From Pigoraptor vietnamica (lineage: Eukaryota > Opisthokonta > Filasterea), in NCBI GenBank assembly GCA_943704525.1, contig CALSCQ010002443.1:1-31254 (forward strand): a DNA stretch of 31,254 nt, given 5' to 3'. The notes under the pieces are model-generated. The model worked only from the letters and a program-made list of their open reading frames with translations. It did no database searches and was not told the origin of the DNA. The translations under genes were made by a program, and so were the position numbers. The number at the start of each line of letters is the position of its first letter. Position 1 is the stretch's first letter. This document shows positions 20,314 to 30,843 of this stretch, piece after piece.

Positions 20314-23196
20314 CACACACAGCAGCAGCAGCACCACAACGGACACAAACACTCCGAGAAACAATCGGACACGGGCACCCACGTTCTTCAAGTTGGGCAT
20401 GCGGCGCTCGATGATCGACACCACGTCGTACACCTTCTCCTGAGGCAGCGCATTAATGTCCAGCGACAGCTGCGACTTCTCCGCCATCGTCATCGGCCGG
20501 TCAGAGCCAGAGTCGCTCTTGCGCCCGGGCTTGTTGCCGGCGTGCTTCTTGCTCGCGCGGCGGTCGCCGTCAGAGTCGTCGCGCTGGCGCTTCTTCCCCT
20601 TCTTCCCGTGGACGCTGCCGGGCGTCGACGCGCCCTCGCCCGACTTGCGATCCTTCTTGCCGGGGCCGCCCACAGACTTGCGAGACCTCGCCTCAATGTC
20701 CCGGCGCTCCGCCTTGAGCGCGCTGACCTTCTCCTGCAGCGTCGCAATTTGCGACTCGAGCTCCTTGATCTGCAGATCTGTGTGTGTGTGCGTGTTTGTT
20801 TTGGGGGGGGGATGGAGCACGGTCAGACACCAAGTAACAAAGCAGATCAACCCCTTGGCAGCACTGCGCAGTTGCGACTCGCGCGCAAGAGAGGACCACA
20901 CTCCACAGTTGCGACGCCAAGAGCAGACCCACCGAGCGCGGCAGTGGCGCCCTCGCTGGCCTTGAGGACCTTGCGGTACTCCTTCTCAAAGTAGTCGCTG
21001 AGGCGCTTTCCGTCCGCGTACACTTGCGCGTGCGGGGGGTTCCACGTGAAGCAATTCTCAAACATCAGCCGAATGTCCGACGCAAACTCGTCGGCCGACT
21101 GGTACTTGCCGGCCTGCAGCTTCTCACTGCGGGCGGTCAACACATCAGCCACGACGTCAACTCAGCACAGACTTGTGGGGCAAAATGATAGCTGTCGCAC
21201 ACAGGCACACAGGCACACAGACACACACACACACACGAACACACACGCGCACGCATGCGCACCTGGCCGTGCGGAGGTCCATCGGGCGGTCAATCTTCAG
21301 CGAGTATCCCGGGCACAGCGCGTCCGTCACCGGCTCGTGGAACCAGCCAACATTGTCGGCCTTACGGAGGTCGTTCACGAGCGTCTTGCACGCAGACAGC
21401 TGCTTCTGCTGCTTGGGCGTGAGCTCGAGCACGTCGAGGGCCGGCGGGCGCCGCTCCCGAATTGACTGCCGCCGGTCCTTCGCAAACGCGCCGGCGTCCG
21501 AAGACACGCCCGCGGCGAGCGACTTGCGCGGTCCCTTCTTGAGCGCGCCGAGCTCAACGACCTCGCCGGGCTCAAGATCCCGCTCGGGCTCAGGGAGCGA
21601 CTCGAGCAGGCCCTCAAAGTGCTTCTCGGCCTTCTCCGTCGTCAAGCGGAGGGGGGCCTTGGGCACCTTGAAGTCCGCGGCATTGAACTCGCGGCAGTTG
21701 GAGAACACGAGGCGCACGTCCGCAATCGCCTCCGCCGCCGTCCGGTACGCCTTCGACTCTAGGTTCGACAGCACCGTGCCGAGATCCATCGGCTTCTTTA
21801 TCATGGCCGTGTAGGCGGCCTCGAGCGCGGGGTACGTCGCGAGGACGGGCGCGCCAAAAGTGACCTTGATGTCATGCACAGAGAGGAGCTTCTCGACCGC
21901 CTTCTGCACGTACACGAGCTGGTTCGTCAGGCGCTTGCGGCCGTCGACGGGCTTGCCGACAGGCGCCGACGCTCCCCCGACATCCCGGCGCTGCGTCCCG
22001 TTCTTCTCGCGGGGCGGACTGCGCGAGCGGCCGCGCGGCGACGGGCTCCTCCGACGCACCGCCTCCCTCGAGCGACTGCGGGCACGCGTGCGGCTGCGGC
22101 TGCGGCTACGGCTACGGCTGCGGCTGCTGCGGCGCGCGGGCGCGCGGTCCTTTCGGGAGGGGCTGCGTGACACACTGCGCGCCGGGCTGCGCGTGCGCTC
22201 GCGCGGGGCGGGGCTTGCCGATCGGCTGGCGCTGCGGCTCCGACTGCGGCTGTCCCGCCGCCGCCGCTCACGCGACCTCTCCCGTCGCGCGTCGCGATCA
22301 CGCGAACGAGAGCGCTCTCGCGGGCGCTCACGGTCACGCGAGCGGTCCCTCTCGTCGTACCGGCGGCGGTCGCGGTCGGACCGATCGCGAGAGCGCTCCC
22401 TGTAGTCGCGGCTCCCCCGGCTGTCACGTTCGCGGGCCCTCTCCCTCTCCCTCTCCCTCTCCCGCTCCCGCTCACGTTCGCGGTCGCGCTCCCTGTCCCG
22501 CTCGCGCGAGTCGTCCCGCCTCCTGCGGTCGCGGTCATCGTACGCCCGCGAGTCCCTCCGATAGTCCTTCGAGTCACGGCGATCGTCCTGTCGCGAATCC
22601 CGCCGCTCATCGCGCTCATCTTCACGGCGCGGTGCGGCCGACGGCTTCGGAGAGGGGCTGCGGGCACGCGACGACTGCCCTGCATCCTGCGCTGCATTCG
22701 AGTCTTCGGCCGGCGCGGACGCAGACTCGGCCTTGCTCTCACCCTGCACAGCAGGCGCCTCGCCACTGTCGCCTGCGTCCCCAGCGACTTCGGCATCCGC
22801 AGAGGGCTTCGACGCGGAGTCGTCAGCAGACTCAACGGCGACCATGGGGATGTCGTCGTCTTCGTCCGCGGCAGCCATCACCGTGTCACTGTTGGGGACA
22901 AAACGAACCTCTCGGTCAGCGAAAGCGCGCGTATTGAATGGGAGACGCGCAAGAGCAAAGAAAAAGATGCATGATATTAACGAGTTTTACATTTATTAAC
23001 GTCATGCGTCACCACAAACGACGTCACGTTAACAGCACATAACCTCGATTCGCGACCACAAGCGGCCGCACTCACAGTGCCAGCAAGGACTCCACGCAAC
23101 ACAGAAGCAAGAGATGGGGGATTTCTCTCACCCGTCGTGCTCCTGCGGGCGCTCTGCATGAGCTGAGCCGTGCTCGGGAGCCTCGGCATCCGCCAT
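17889..23196 (-). CDS. BET-family double bromodomain protein with N-terminal RS domain and BRD4-like C-terminal motif
   Basis: BET proteins bind acetylated histones and recruit transcription factors, in BRD4 including P-TEFb. Exons are 23196-23132, 22888-21263, 21126-20933, 20777-20383, 20205-20079, 19870-19802, 19241-18910, 18778-18620, 18459-18368, 18248-18137 and 17966-17889. All phases close, giving 1,082 residues. Order: acidic N-tail; Arg/Ser/Glu/Asp-rich RS region (about 90-315); bromodomain 1 (about 339-445; PMDLGTVLSNL, NCREFN); bromodomain 2 (about 510-615; GWFHEPV, RPMDLRT, MFENCFTWNPP); coiled coil (IKELESQIATLQEKVSALKA); basic patch; ET domain (about 735-795; MAEKSQLSLDINALPQEKVY, STLRELQRYVASALRK); acidic Ser tract (SDGSSSDSGSDD); Arg/Glu helix; then GWSQLV with MFDLFRAKAEQDMER (937-989) and a charged helix, like BRD4 AWGSLV ... 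SFEQFRRAAREKEEREK. Both acetyl-lysine-contacting Asn are present. Bromodomain 1 has VTF in place of WPF. A downstream ATG (22878) is the alternative start. Confidence 0.88.
19436..19441 (-). promoter_or_regulatory. Intronic AATAAA, possible poly(A) signal for a short BET isoform
   Basis: If the exon ending at 19802 is not spliced, its frame continues only a few codons and stops at TGA 19793-19791, giving a tail ending SDDSRGGY. A canonical minus-strand AATAAA lies about 350 bp further on, inside the 560-bp intron. Together they would produce a BET protein that ends just after the ET domain and acidic Ser tract and lacks the CTM, like short BRD4. This is inference without transcript data. Confidence 0.35.
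20257..20322. repeat. (CA)n microsatellite in a BET intron
   Basis: A near-perfect CA run inside the 177-bp intron (20206-20382) that splits the ET domain coding sequence; it reads (TG)n on the sense strand. A shorter CA array occupies the intron at 21127-21262. Confidence 0.95.
22080..22560 (-). repeat. Coding low-complexity Arg-Ser/Arg-Glu tract of the BET gene
   Basis: On the sense strand this is a run of AGCCGC, CGGGAG and CGAGAG codons encoding alternating RS, RE and RD. It includes an internal near-hexanucleotide repeat at about 22440-22475. Such tracts usually act as phosphorylatable RS domains in splicing and transcription factors. Confidence 0.8.
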
Positions 23197-24036
23197 CTCT
23201 ACTAAAAAAACTGTGTGTGTGCGAGGCCGAAGAAAAGTGCCGCCCGACCCTCCCAGCGGACACCACCGACTTAGATGCGCATAGAACGAGTACAAACGCG
23301 CGACGAAATGGCGAAGAAAAGGAGCCGCTTCCGAGCTAACGGCGAATGAGCGAATCCCGCAACTCACGCGCCTTTACGCTGTCGAAGGGAAAACCGATAA
23401 CCGCAGCGGAAACGAGCTCCAAAGCAACAACGGCCTGTAGATAACGATGGCCGGCGCGAATACGAAGAGGATGGTGCTGCGGATGACCTTTTAAAGGCTC
23501 GGATGGGGTCGATACGAGTGTGTGTGTGTGCGCGCGAGTGTGTGTGTGTAGCGACGCTCAGGTGAGAGACAAAAGCAAACGTGTGATTGCCTTAGTAATG
23601 TCTCCGTTAAGCACAATAAAAATTTCAAAAAGTTGTGTGGGCAACCATAGATTGTAATACAAACGTTCAACTTTTTATTAATGCTTCAATTTTATAGCTA
23701 ATAGTAATAGTACTGGAAAATTTCGTAATACACAATTTGATTTAGTACGAGTTACAGACGCCACTTTTTTCGCGCGGCCAATACAAATTTCCATAGTCAA
23801 ATTTTTGGCGCCCACCGCATTTTCCTTCTCGCCCTTTCTTTCACTACCCCGGATGGCATATTATAGAGTCACGATGATGTCATTTATCACGTGATGGAGA
23901 ATATTCGGAAAGTAACAGTAGTAACGAAGAGTAACAGGAGTAACTCGCCAACAAAAGGTTTTTTTTGTCGGAAGGGCTCAACAGTGCCCTTGGTTCTTTA
24001 CTGAGCGGCGCATTACGCGTTGCGAAAAGGGAAACT

Positions 24037-24116
<80 letters not shown>

Positions 24117-24192
24117 CACGCGCTATATGCGTAGGTCATGCGTGGAATTAATGGGAACGTGGATATTGCTGTACAGCACGGAAGTCGCAGGC
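23197..24192. other. Intergenic interval between BET (5' side) and receptor cyclase (3' side)
   Basis: It contains an AT-rich island (about 23600-23790) in otherwise GC-rich DNA, a short TG array (about 23518-23550) and a perfect (GA)n tract at 24041-24115. A minus-strand AATAAA near 23675 lies about 500 bp beyond the cyclase stop and could be its poly(A) signal. The BET promoter should lie close to 23197-23500. No gene is seen. Confidence 0.55.
24041..24115. repeat. (GA)n microsatellite, about 37 perfect units
   Basis: Uninterrupted GAGA run 78 bp downstream of the receptor cyclase stop. On the transcribed (minus) strand it is (TC)n and would lie in the 3' UTR. Confidence 0.97.
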
Positions 24193-27066
24193 TCAGAGGG
24201 GCGGCAGCGGCGACACAACGGCGGGCAGAGCAGGCACGCGGCTGACGGCGCGCGAGTTGAGCCAGAACGTGCGCATCATGCCCTTGCCCTTCACTTCGAT
24301 CTCGCCGCGCGATTCGATCGAGTAGCGGCCCGTGGGTTCCACAAAGTTGTATGTCGTCTCACTGATGTGGATGCGCATCGCCACGCTGTTCGACTCCTGC
24401 GCGGACCAACATTGAAGTGAGCACGCGTGCGTGAAAGGACAGGCAGTTCTTTCAAAAAACGCGAAACAAAGGACAAAGAAAGATGCCGCGTGGAAGCACT
24501 TCACGCACCATGCGGGAGGCCGTGTTGACCGTGTCGCCGAAGAGGCAGAACCTGCGAGACAAAGGGAAGGCAAGTCAGCCACAAAACGACGAGAAACTAA
24601 AATAATATAATAAAAAAAAATAAAAATAAAAAATACCGCACAGCACTCGTAAGTGCTCGACAGCGAACAAAGGGGACGTATGCGCAATAGAGGGCCGCAG
24701 AGCACAACCCGCGTGGTTACTGCCGGGCAATAGCTAGGCGTGGTTACTGCCGGGCAATAGCTACGAGTGGTTACAGCCGGGCAATAGCTTAAGCGGCGCA
24801 CGCGCTCACCGGGGCATCTTGATGCCGACGACGCCCGTTGCAATGGGGCCAGAGTGGACCTGCGTTTGCGTTAAGAACGGGTCAGTGTGATGCAGAAAAC
24901 AATCGAACGTAGTCCAGACAGATCAGACAGAACACGAGAACGAACACGCACACGCGTGCGCGCGCGCGCACACACACACACACACGCACACACACACACA
25001 CAAACACACGCACGCACACACACACACAAACACACACACACACACGCACGCACACACGCACGCACACACACACATACAAACACACACACACACACAAACA
25101 CACACACAAACACACGCACGCACACACACACGCACACACGCACACACACACACACACACAAACACACGCACGCACACAGAACAGCAGCACAGCAGCAGCA
25201 CAAGCAACAACACTCACTCCTGCGCGGATCTGCAGCATGGGCTCGGCCTGGTCCGTCATGTCGATTTGAGGCACCGCGGCAATCAGTTCGAGCGCGAGCT
25301 CGCAAATTTCGACGGCGTGCTCAACACATCGCACGCCCGTCACGTTGAGGCCAGAGCACACCATGTCTGCGCGTCGCGAAACGAGTGGTCAGCCATGCAC
25401 GAACGCACACGCCGAATCTCCCCTCCACGAGCACGCGCGCACGCACACATGCACACAAGCGCACTACAAGCTCGGCCTGGATATGCACAGCCCCAACCAT
25501 CCGGCCTTCCGCTCGCCACTCACATGCGTCACCGATCGTTTCGACCTTGTACGCGTTGTAGCGGTCGATGATAGAGTCGAACGACGTGTAGAGTCGGTTC
25601 AGCAGCGCGACAATCTGCATCGGCGTGCTCTTGGACGAAATCGTCGTGAAGCCCACAATGTCCGTGAACATGATCGTCACGCTGTCCAGGCGCTCGTACT
25701 GCACGGGCTGGCCGTCGCGCAGGCAGTTGGCGACCGAGATAGGGAGGAGCGAATACAGCAGGCGGTCCGTCTTCTCCTTCTCCGCCTCCAGCTCCTTCGT
25801 GCGCTCGGCGACGAGACCCTGCAGATTGTTGGCGTACTCCTGCATCACCACGAGCATGCGCGCGACAAGGTCCGAAGAGTTGGGCGCGAGGCTGCGGAGG
25901 CGGCGAAGGCACTCGTCGACGCTGATGCGCGCCTCGGGTTCCGAGCGCCAGCAGCCCTCCATCAGCGCAAAGGCTTTGCCACCGATTGCCCCCGCGGCCT
26001 CAAAGTCGTTGGGCTGCGCGGGACGCCACCCCTTCGACTGTATTTCGGCGACGACCTTCGGGAGGTCCATGTTGAACTTGGCGTAGGCGTACTGGCGCGT
26101 GAAGATCTCGAAGAGGCTGCGTGGGAGAGGCGGAGAGGGCGGTGAGGACGTGCGGGACGACTCCAAAATTCCAAGGGTGGCTTTCGCCTATACTCTCGAT
26201 GATACAATGCCCGTGAGAGGAAGCGTGTTGCCGACGGCACAAGCCAACAGAGCGCAAGCGAAAAAAAAGCGAATGCCCACAAAAGTCAGAAAAAACGGAG
26301 AAGAAAAACGAATACGCAAACGACACTCACAGAATTCCAAAGGAGAAGACGTCGCTCGACTCCGTGGGCACGCCGACAGCCTCGACGTGCCCCGAGCGCG
26401 ACATGAGCGCGCTGAGGGACGATCTGCGGCCGCCCGTGCTGCTGCTGTGGAGGGTCGACGTGCGCGCACCTTCGGGCTCGGCCGTGGTGAAGTACGGCCA
26501 CGTTTCGGGCGCGAGGTAGACGAGGTTGCGGCAATCAGCGTGCACCTGTGAGAGGATTGCATTGTTATTGCAGCCCGGGAAACACGAGGGGGAGTATCGA
26601 TCACGTGCGCACATGCGTGCGTGCGTTTGCCAAGGAAACGCCAGCCCACCTCACGATTGAGGAACTTGCGGCCGCGGAATGAGCCAAGGCCAAAACCGCC
26701 AATCTTGCACTGGAAGCGGTCGCTCACGAGCACTTTCGAGGGCCTGGCAGCGCAGCATTCATTTGTGAGCGCGTGGAGGGGTGTGTGTGTGTGTGCGTGT
26801 GTGTATGTTTGTGTATGTATATGTGTATGTGTGTGCGTGTGTGTGTGCGTGCGCTTGTCATTGTTACACACTTGAGGCGGCCGTGCACGATGCCACTCTT
26901 GTGAAGGAACTTGAGCCCTTGCGCCACATCGCGCGCCATCGAAAATTTGAATGCAGAGTCGAGAGGAAGGTGTTCGTTGCGAAGGACGTCGTCGAGAGAA
27001 CCTGTCAAAGTGGTGCGCACACGCAAGCTATTAACAATAGGAACAGTGGCGTAACTCATTTAACGC

Positions 27067-27153
<87 letters not shown>

Positions 27154-30101
27154 CACACGCCACGCACATACACACGCACGCACGCACACGCACTCACGCA
27201 CAACACAATCGCACGACCACCCACCAGAACCCATGTACTCAGAGACAATGTAGATGGGCTCAACGACAGTCGCCCCAAAGACTTCGAGGATGGACGGGTG
27301 GCGCAGCGACTTGATCTCCAGCATGTCGTGCGTGAGGTCGGCAAACGCGCGGTCGTTGCGGCCGGGCAGCTTGCGACTCACAGGCTCGAGCGCAACGCGG
27401 CGCTCCTTCCACGTCGCAGACTGCGCGTACGCCGCCGCGGCAGGGCCTAGGACGTCACGGGGTCCGCTCATTTCCGAACCGGTCGTCGTCGGCCCGCTTT
27501 TGCCGGAACCCATCGAGAGGCCGCTTCCACGGCGAATGAGGGGCGGCTTCGACTTGAACGAGCTGTGGTCGCTGCGAAGGCTCGACCGGCTGTTGTGCAG
27601 GAACGCGTTGTTCATCATGACGAGCTCGCTGCCGTCAATAATCCACTCGTTCTCGAGCTTGCGGCGCGCGACATAGCGGAAGTAGATGACCGTTCCAATG
27701 GCGAGAATGACGAGCGACGCGCCGACGCCGGCCGCGGGGCCAGCGATTACCCCCACGTCCTTGCTCGACGACCCCGTCACCACCTCGCACGCGAGCCCTC
27801 CAAAGCCGGGGTTGCACGTGCACACGCCCTTGTCGCTGCACGACCCGCGGCTGTTGCAGTTGGACGGGCACGGGACGGGTGGGAGCGCCGTGTCGGGAAG
27901 AAGAACGACGTTGCCGACGTATCCCATCATGCCCACGCCAGTGATAGGACCGTCAACCTTGTCTTCGAACGCGGTGAGCTCGGCGTCCGTGTAGCACTGG
28001 CCAACGGTCTTGTTGACAAAGGGGCCGCAAAAGATGCCGTCGTTGGGTGCGTGGGCGGTCCGGAGGCGCGCAATTTCGCTGTCGGCATACTGAGCAACGG
28101 AGAGGGGTACCTGGGAGTGATGATTGGTGGAAGAGAGGTTGGTGTGAGGCCGAGTCTACGGTCGCTGTGCTACTGCAACGTCAATGGGCCGTGTTTGAGT
28201 CCGAGCGAGCCACAGAGAACGGACGGACGCGTGCGGCAGCGCACCTTGAACGAGTATGGGCTGACGTTGACGAGGTCGTCCTCAAAGCCCGCATAGTAAT
28301 CGTCGCCGACGAACGAGTTGTTGAGCGCGCGGATGGTGTACTTCATGTACAGAGGGCCCCAGTTGAAGACAGAGCACGTGAGCACCGAGTCGCCAATAAA
28401 CTGGCTCGTGTCGCGGTAATAGCCAATCGCTGCGGAGGAGCGAAAGAACAAGAGGGGGGCTAGTCAGCGCTTCGTTGACCTAGTATCACGCTCCAAAGTA
28501 GAGAGAGAGAGAGAGAGAAGGTGGGCCTCCCCATGTGTGACGTGCATACACGTGATGGCGGAACCTGAAAAACGGCTCGCATCCATATGTCTCCGCAAGT
28601 AGAGTCCATTCACCCGCTGCCACAACTGCGAAATGCGACAACGCACCGTATTTCCCCGCCGCCTTCGCCTCCTTCTCCATCTCCAACGTGCCTGTGTGGC
28701 CGGCGATAATGTCGCAGCACGTCGTGTTGAAGAGCTTGCGCACAGTGTACTGCTCGAGCTCGACGTCCAGCCACGAGTTGATCCACGTGATGTACACCTT
28801 CGCGGCGGGATTCGCCTTGTTGACGCCAATCGCAAACGCATTGAAGATGCGGTAGACCTGCGTGGCACTCGCGTGTTAGGCCATACCCCTTGGTAGGAAG
28901 GTGACCGAGGGTGACCAGCACCAGTGTCTGGACGCACTAACATGACACAACAAACAGGACGCACCTCGGGAATGCGAACGGCGCCGACGAAGCAGATCGA
29001 GTTCGTCTTGGTCATCTTGCCGGCGACGAGACCCGCCTGGGGGAATAGGTGGCGGGTTGGCTTAAGAGAGGAGGGGAAAGGCAAAGGCCCAAAAGTGCGC
29101 AGTTGTCTCAACGAGGCGCATGAATTCGACATCAGAATGCGTACCACGTAGCGCGCCTGTTCCATACGCGCAAAGGCAGTCGCAAGGTTCGGACGACGGA
29201 GAAAGCCCGAGATGTGGACAAACTTGACGGACGGGTGGAGTGGCGCCGTGCGGTTCATGACGTTCATGTACCTGTCGAACCACAAGCAATCATAAAAGTA
29301 GGCATTCGGCGATTAGAGAGGCACGGCTGTCCAAGAGAGAGAGAAAGGGAGAGGGAGAGATACAGAGACAGGAAGCACACACGCTTGCGCCCACCCAAAG
29401 TGGTGGCCAAAGATCAGCCCAAAGCCGCGGCTGATGAAGTCCTCGAGGGCCGCCTGCTGCGCCACCTCGTCACCGGGAGACACGACGGCATGCTCCGTGT
29501 AGATCTGGTCGCGGTATGCGTACTGAAGAAAGAGGCGACCTTCCTGCGCCGCGAACGTCCTGTGGGCCATGTTCCAACACGGCATAGTTTAGCATTGTGC
29601 ACATGTCAAACGTTAACATGCGACTGAGTCAAACGTTAACATGCGAGTATTACTAATGTCGAGTGCGATGGGGAGAACAAATTAAAAAAAAAAACAAAGG
29701 ATTATTTGAAGAAGGAGTGCGTAAGAGCGATTGCCGGCTGCGAACGCACGACGAATGCGAAACCGAAACCCACCAGCCAAAGTCGCGCCCGCTGGCAATC
29801 TCCTCGGGCACAAGGAACGCAATCTTGAGCAGCGGAGGCACAACCGCTGCAAGCGCGACATGCGAGAGACATTTGAGCCATAGGGTGAAGGAAAATGCCC
29901 CGGCACCAACATGGCACACGTCAAGGGCCACATCGAGACGACAGTGCGAAACATTGCCCCGGAAGACAAGATGATGCTCCACAGGCACTCACTCTCGACG
30001 GTTACGTTGCACGTGTTTGGCATTGCGCGGGCACCCTGCACAGCCGCAAGGACGAGCAGCGCCACGGCAAGCCCCGCTGTGGCAGGCTGCAGGCGCGCCA
30101 T
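24193..30101 (-). CDS. Receptor guanylate cyclase: Bmp/PnrA-like ectodomain, EGF, TM, pseudokinase, cyclase
   Basis: Converts GTP to cGMP in response to an extracellular ligand. Exons are 30101-29993, 29846-29774, 29559-29395, 29271-29145, 29036-28965, 28857-28647, 28429-28245, 28110-27225, 27001-26872, 26743-26650, 26545-26331, 26116-25524, 25366-25218, 24859-24810, 24551-24509 and 24396-24193. All phases close, giving 1,101 residues. Order: signal peptide ([16 protein letters not shown]); substrate-binding-like domain (about 40-370; [44 protein letters not shown]), closest to Bmp/PnrA; EGF-like Cys-rich segment (about 395-423); one TM helix (about 433-458); kinase homology domain (about 530-830) with HGRLKPSKVLV in place of HRDLKxxN and IGGFGLG in place of DFG, so probably inactive; coiled linker ([20 protein letters not shown]); class III cyclase with metal Asp in FTDIVGFT (about 908), [11 protein letters not shown] and [14 protein letters not shown]. 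The Glu and Cys indicate GTP rather than ATP. Confidence 0.92.
24713..24790. repeat. 27-bp minisatellite, three copies, in cyclase intron 14
   Basis: GTGGTTACTGCCGGGCAATA followed by GCT and four variable bases is repeated three times at exactly 27-bp spacing (starts 24713, 24740, 24767). It lies within the intron 24552-24809, just upstream of its 5' splice site in plus orientation. Confidence 0.85.
24955..25185. repeat. Long (CA)n/(CACG)n array in cyclase intron 13
   Basis: CA-rich sequence with AAAC and CGCA interruptions occupies most of the intron 24860-25217; it reads TG-rich on the sense strand. Two other introns of the same gene also carry arrays: 26744-26871 (GT, about 26780-26856) and 27002-27224 (CA, about 27068-27152). 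Confidence 0.95.
27068..27152. repeat. Perfect (CA)n microsatellite in cyclase intron 8
   Basis: About 42 uninterrupted CA units in the intron separating the exons that encode the N-lobe of the pseudokinase. Confidence 0.96.
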
Positions 30102-30843
30102 TGTCCACACTGCCTCTTTTCCCGTTGGGCGTTGTGGTCGTCCAGCAGACACGAATAAAGTCTCAGGCAGAGCCCAATTGCGCGCGGGCAATTTGATTCC
30201 CTTAATGCGCGGCCAAGCGCCCCTCTGAGAAGCGACGCACGATCACCCTTCCACAGGTGCGTGCGTGTGCGTTGCGGCCAAAAAAAACGCAGCGGTTGCG
30301 AGGGAATCGCATGATTTTGGTTCTTGAGTAAGAATGCTTTTTTTCGCTCAGTTGCACTCGCCCCGTCCAATACAGCTCGTGACATGCACACCCACAACGC
30401 AACGGGACTTTATTTGAAAAGTGGCGAAATATTTTAGTTTTTGGGACTTCGATCCACATTACGAGGGGCGCGGCAACCTTCCTCTGGCGCCCCGCATGTG
30501 GTTGTGCGAAAAGCAGTTGATTTTTAAAATGCCCGCCATTTTCCATACTGAGCCCATAGTAAAGCCAAATACCATGGTCGTTAAAGACAGCCAATCAGCG
30601 CGCGCGCCGCAACCGTGCGAGGGTTGGGCGAGACCAAATAGAGTCCTACCTAACAACCACCCACATTGGGTGAGCACAATAGATCGCCTGTCACGTGGTG
30701 TTAGTGTCACGTGGTGTCATGTGGCATGACGTCACGTGCGGCCTGTGAAGGCCGTGAATCATACAGTGCGTTTCAACTGGCGTCACGGCTCTAAGATTTA
30801 TGCGCTTCATGTCTCCCTGCGCCCCCCTGCGCGGTTGGCGTCC
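30102..30843. promoter_or_regulatory. Divergent promoter region with CRE, E-box and CCAAT motifs
   Basis: The receptor cyclase (-) and an unknown gene (+) start 743 bp apart and face away from each other. The interval holds a perfect palindromic CRE-type TGACGTCA (30727-30734) overlapping CACGTG (30733-30738). GTCACGTGGTGT occurs twice 16 bp apart (30690 and 30706), and a degenerate third copy GTCATGTGG lies at 30717. A CCAAT is near 30591. These are motif matches only. The position upstream of two start codons makes a shared control region plausible. Confidence 0.5.

Noticed and set aside
22876-22878. ATG at 22878 as the BET start
   Set aside because: An upstream exon (23196-23132) with ATG, a good donor and matching phase extends the protein N-terminally. 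The internal ATG remains an alternative.
21860-22937. Arg-rich plus-strand frames
   Set aside because: They are antisense to the RS tract of the BET exon, which is supported by the bromodomains and splice phase.
25345-26145. 266-residue plus-strand frame over the cyclase catalytic exon
   Set aside because: It is antisense to the 593-nt exon that carries FTDIVGFT and KVETIGDA.
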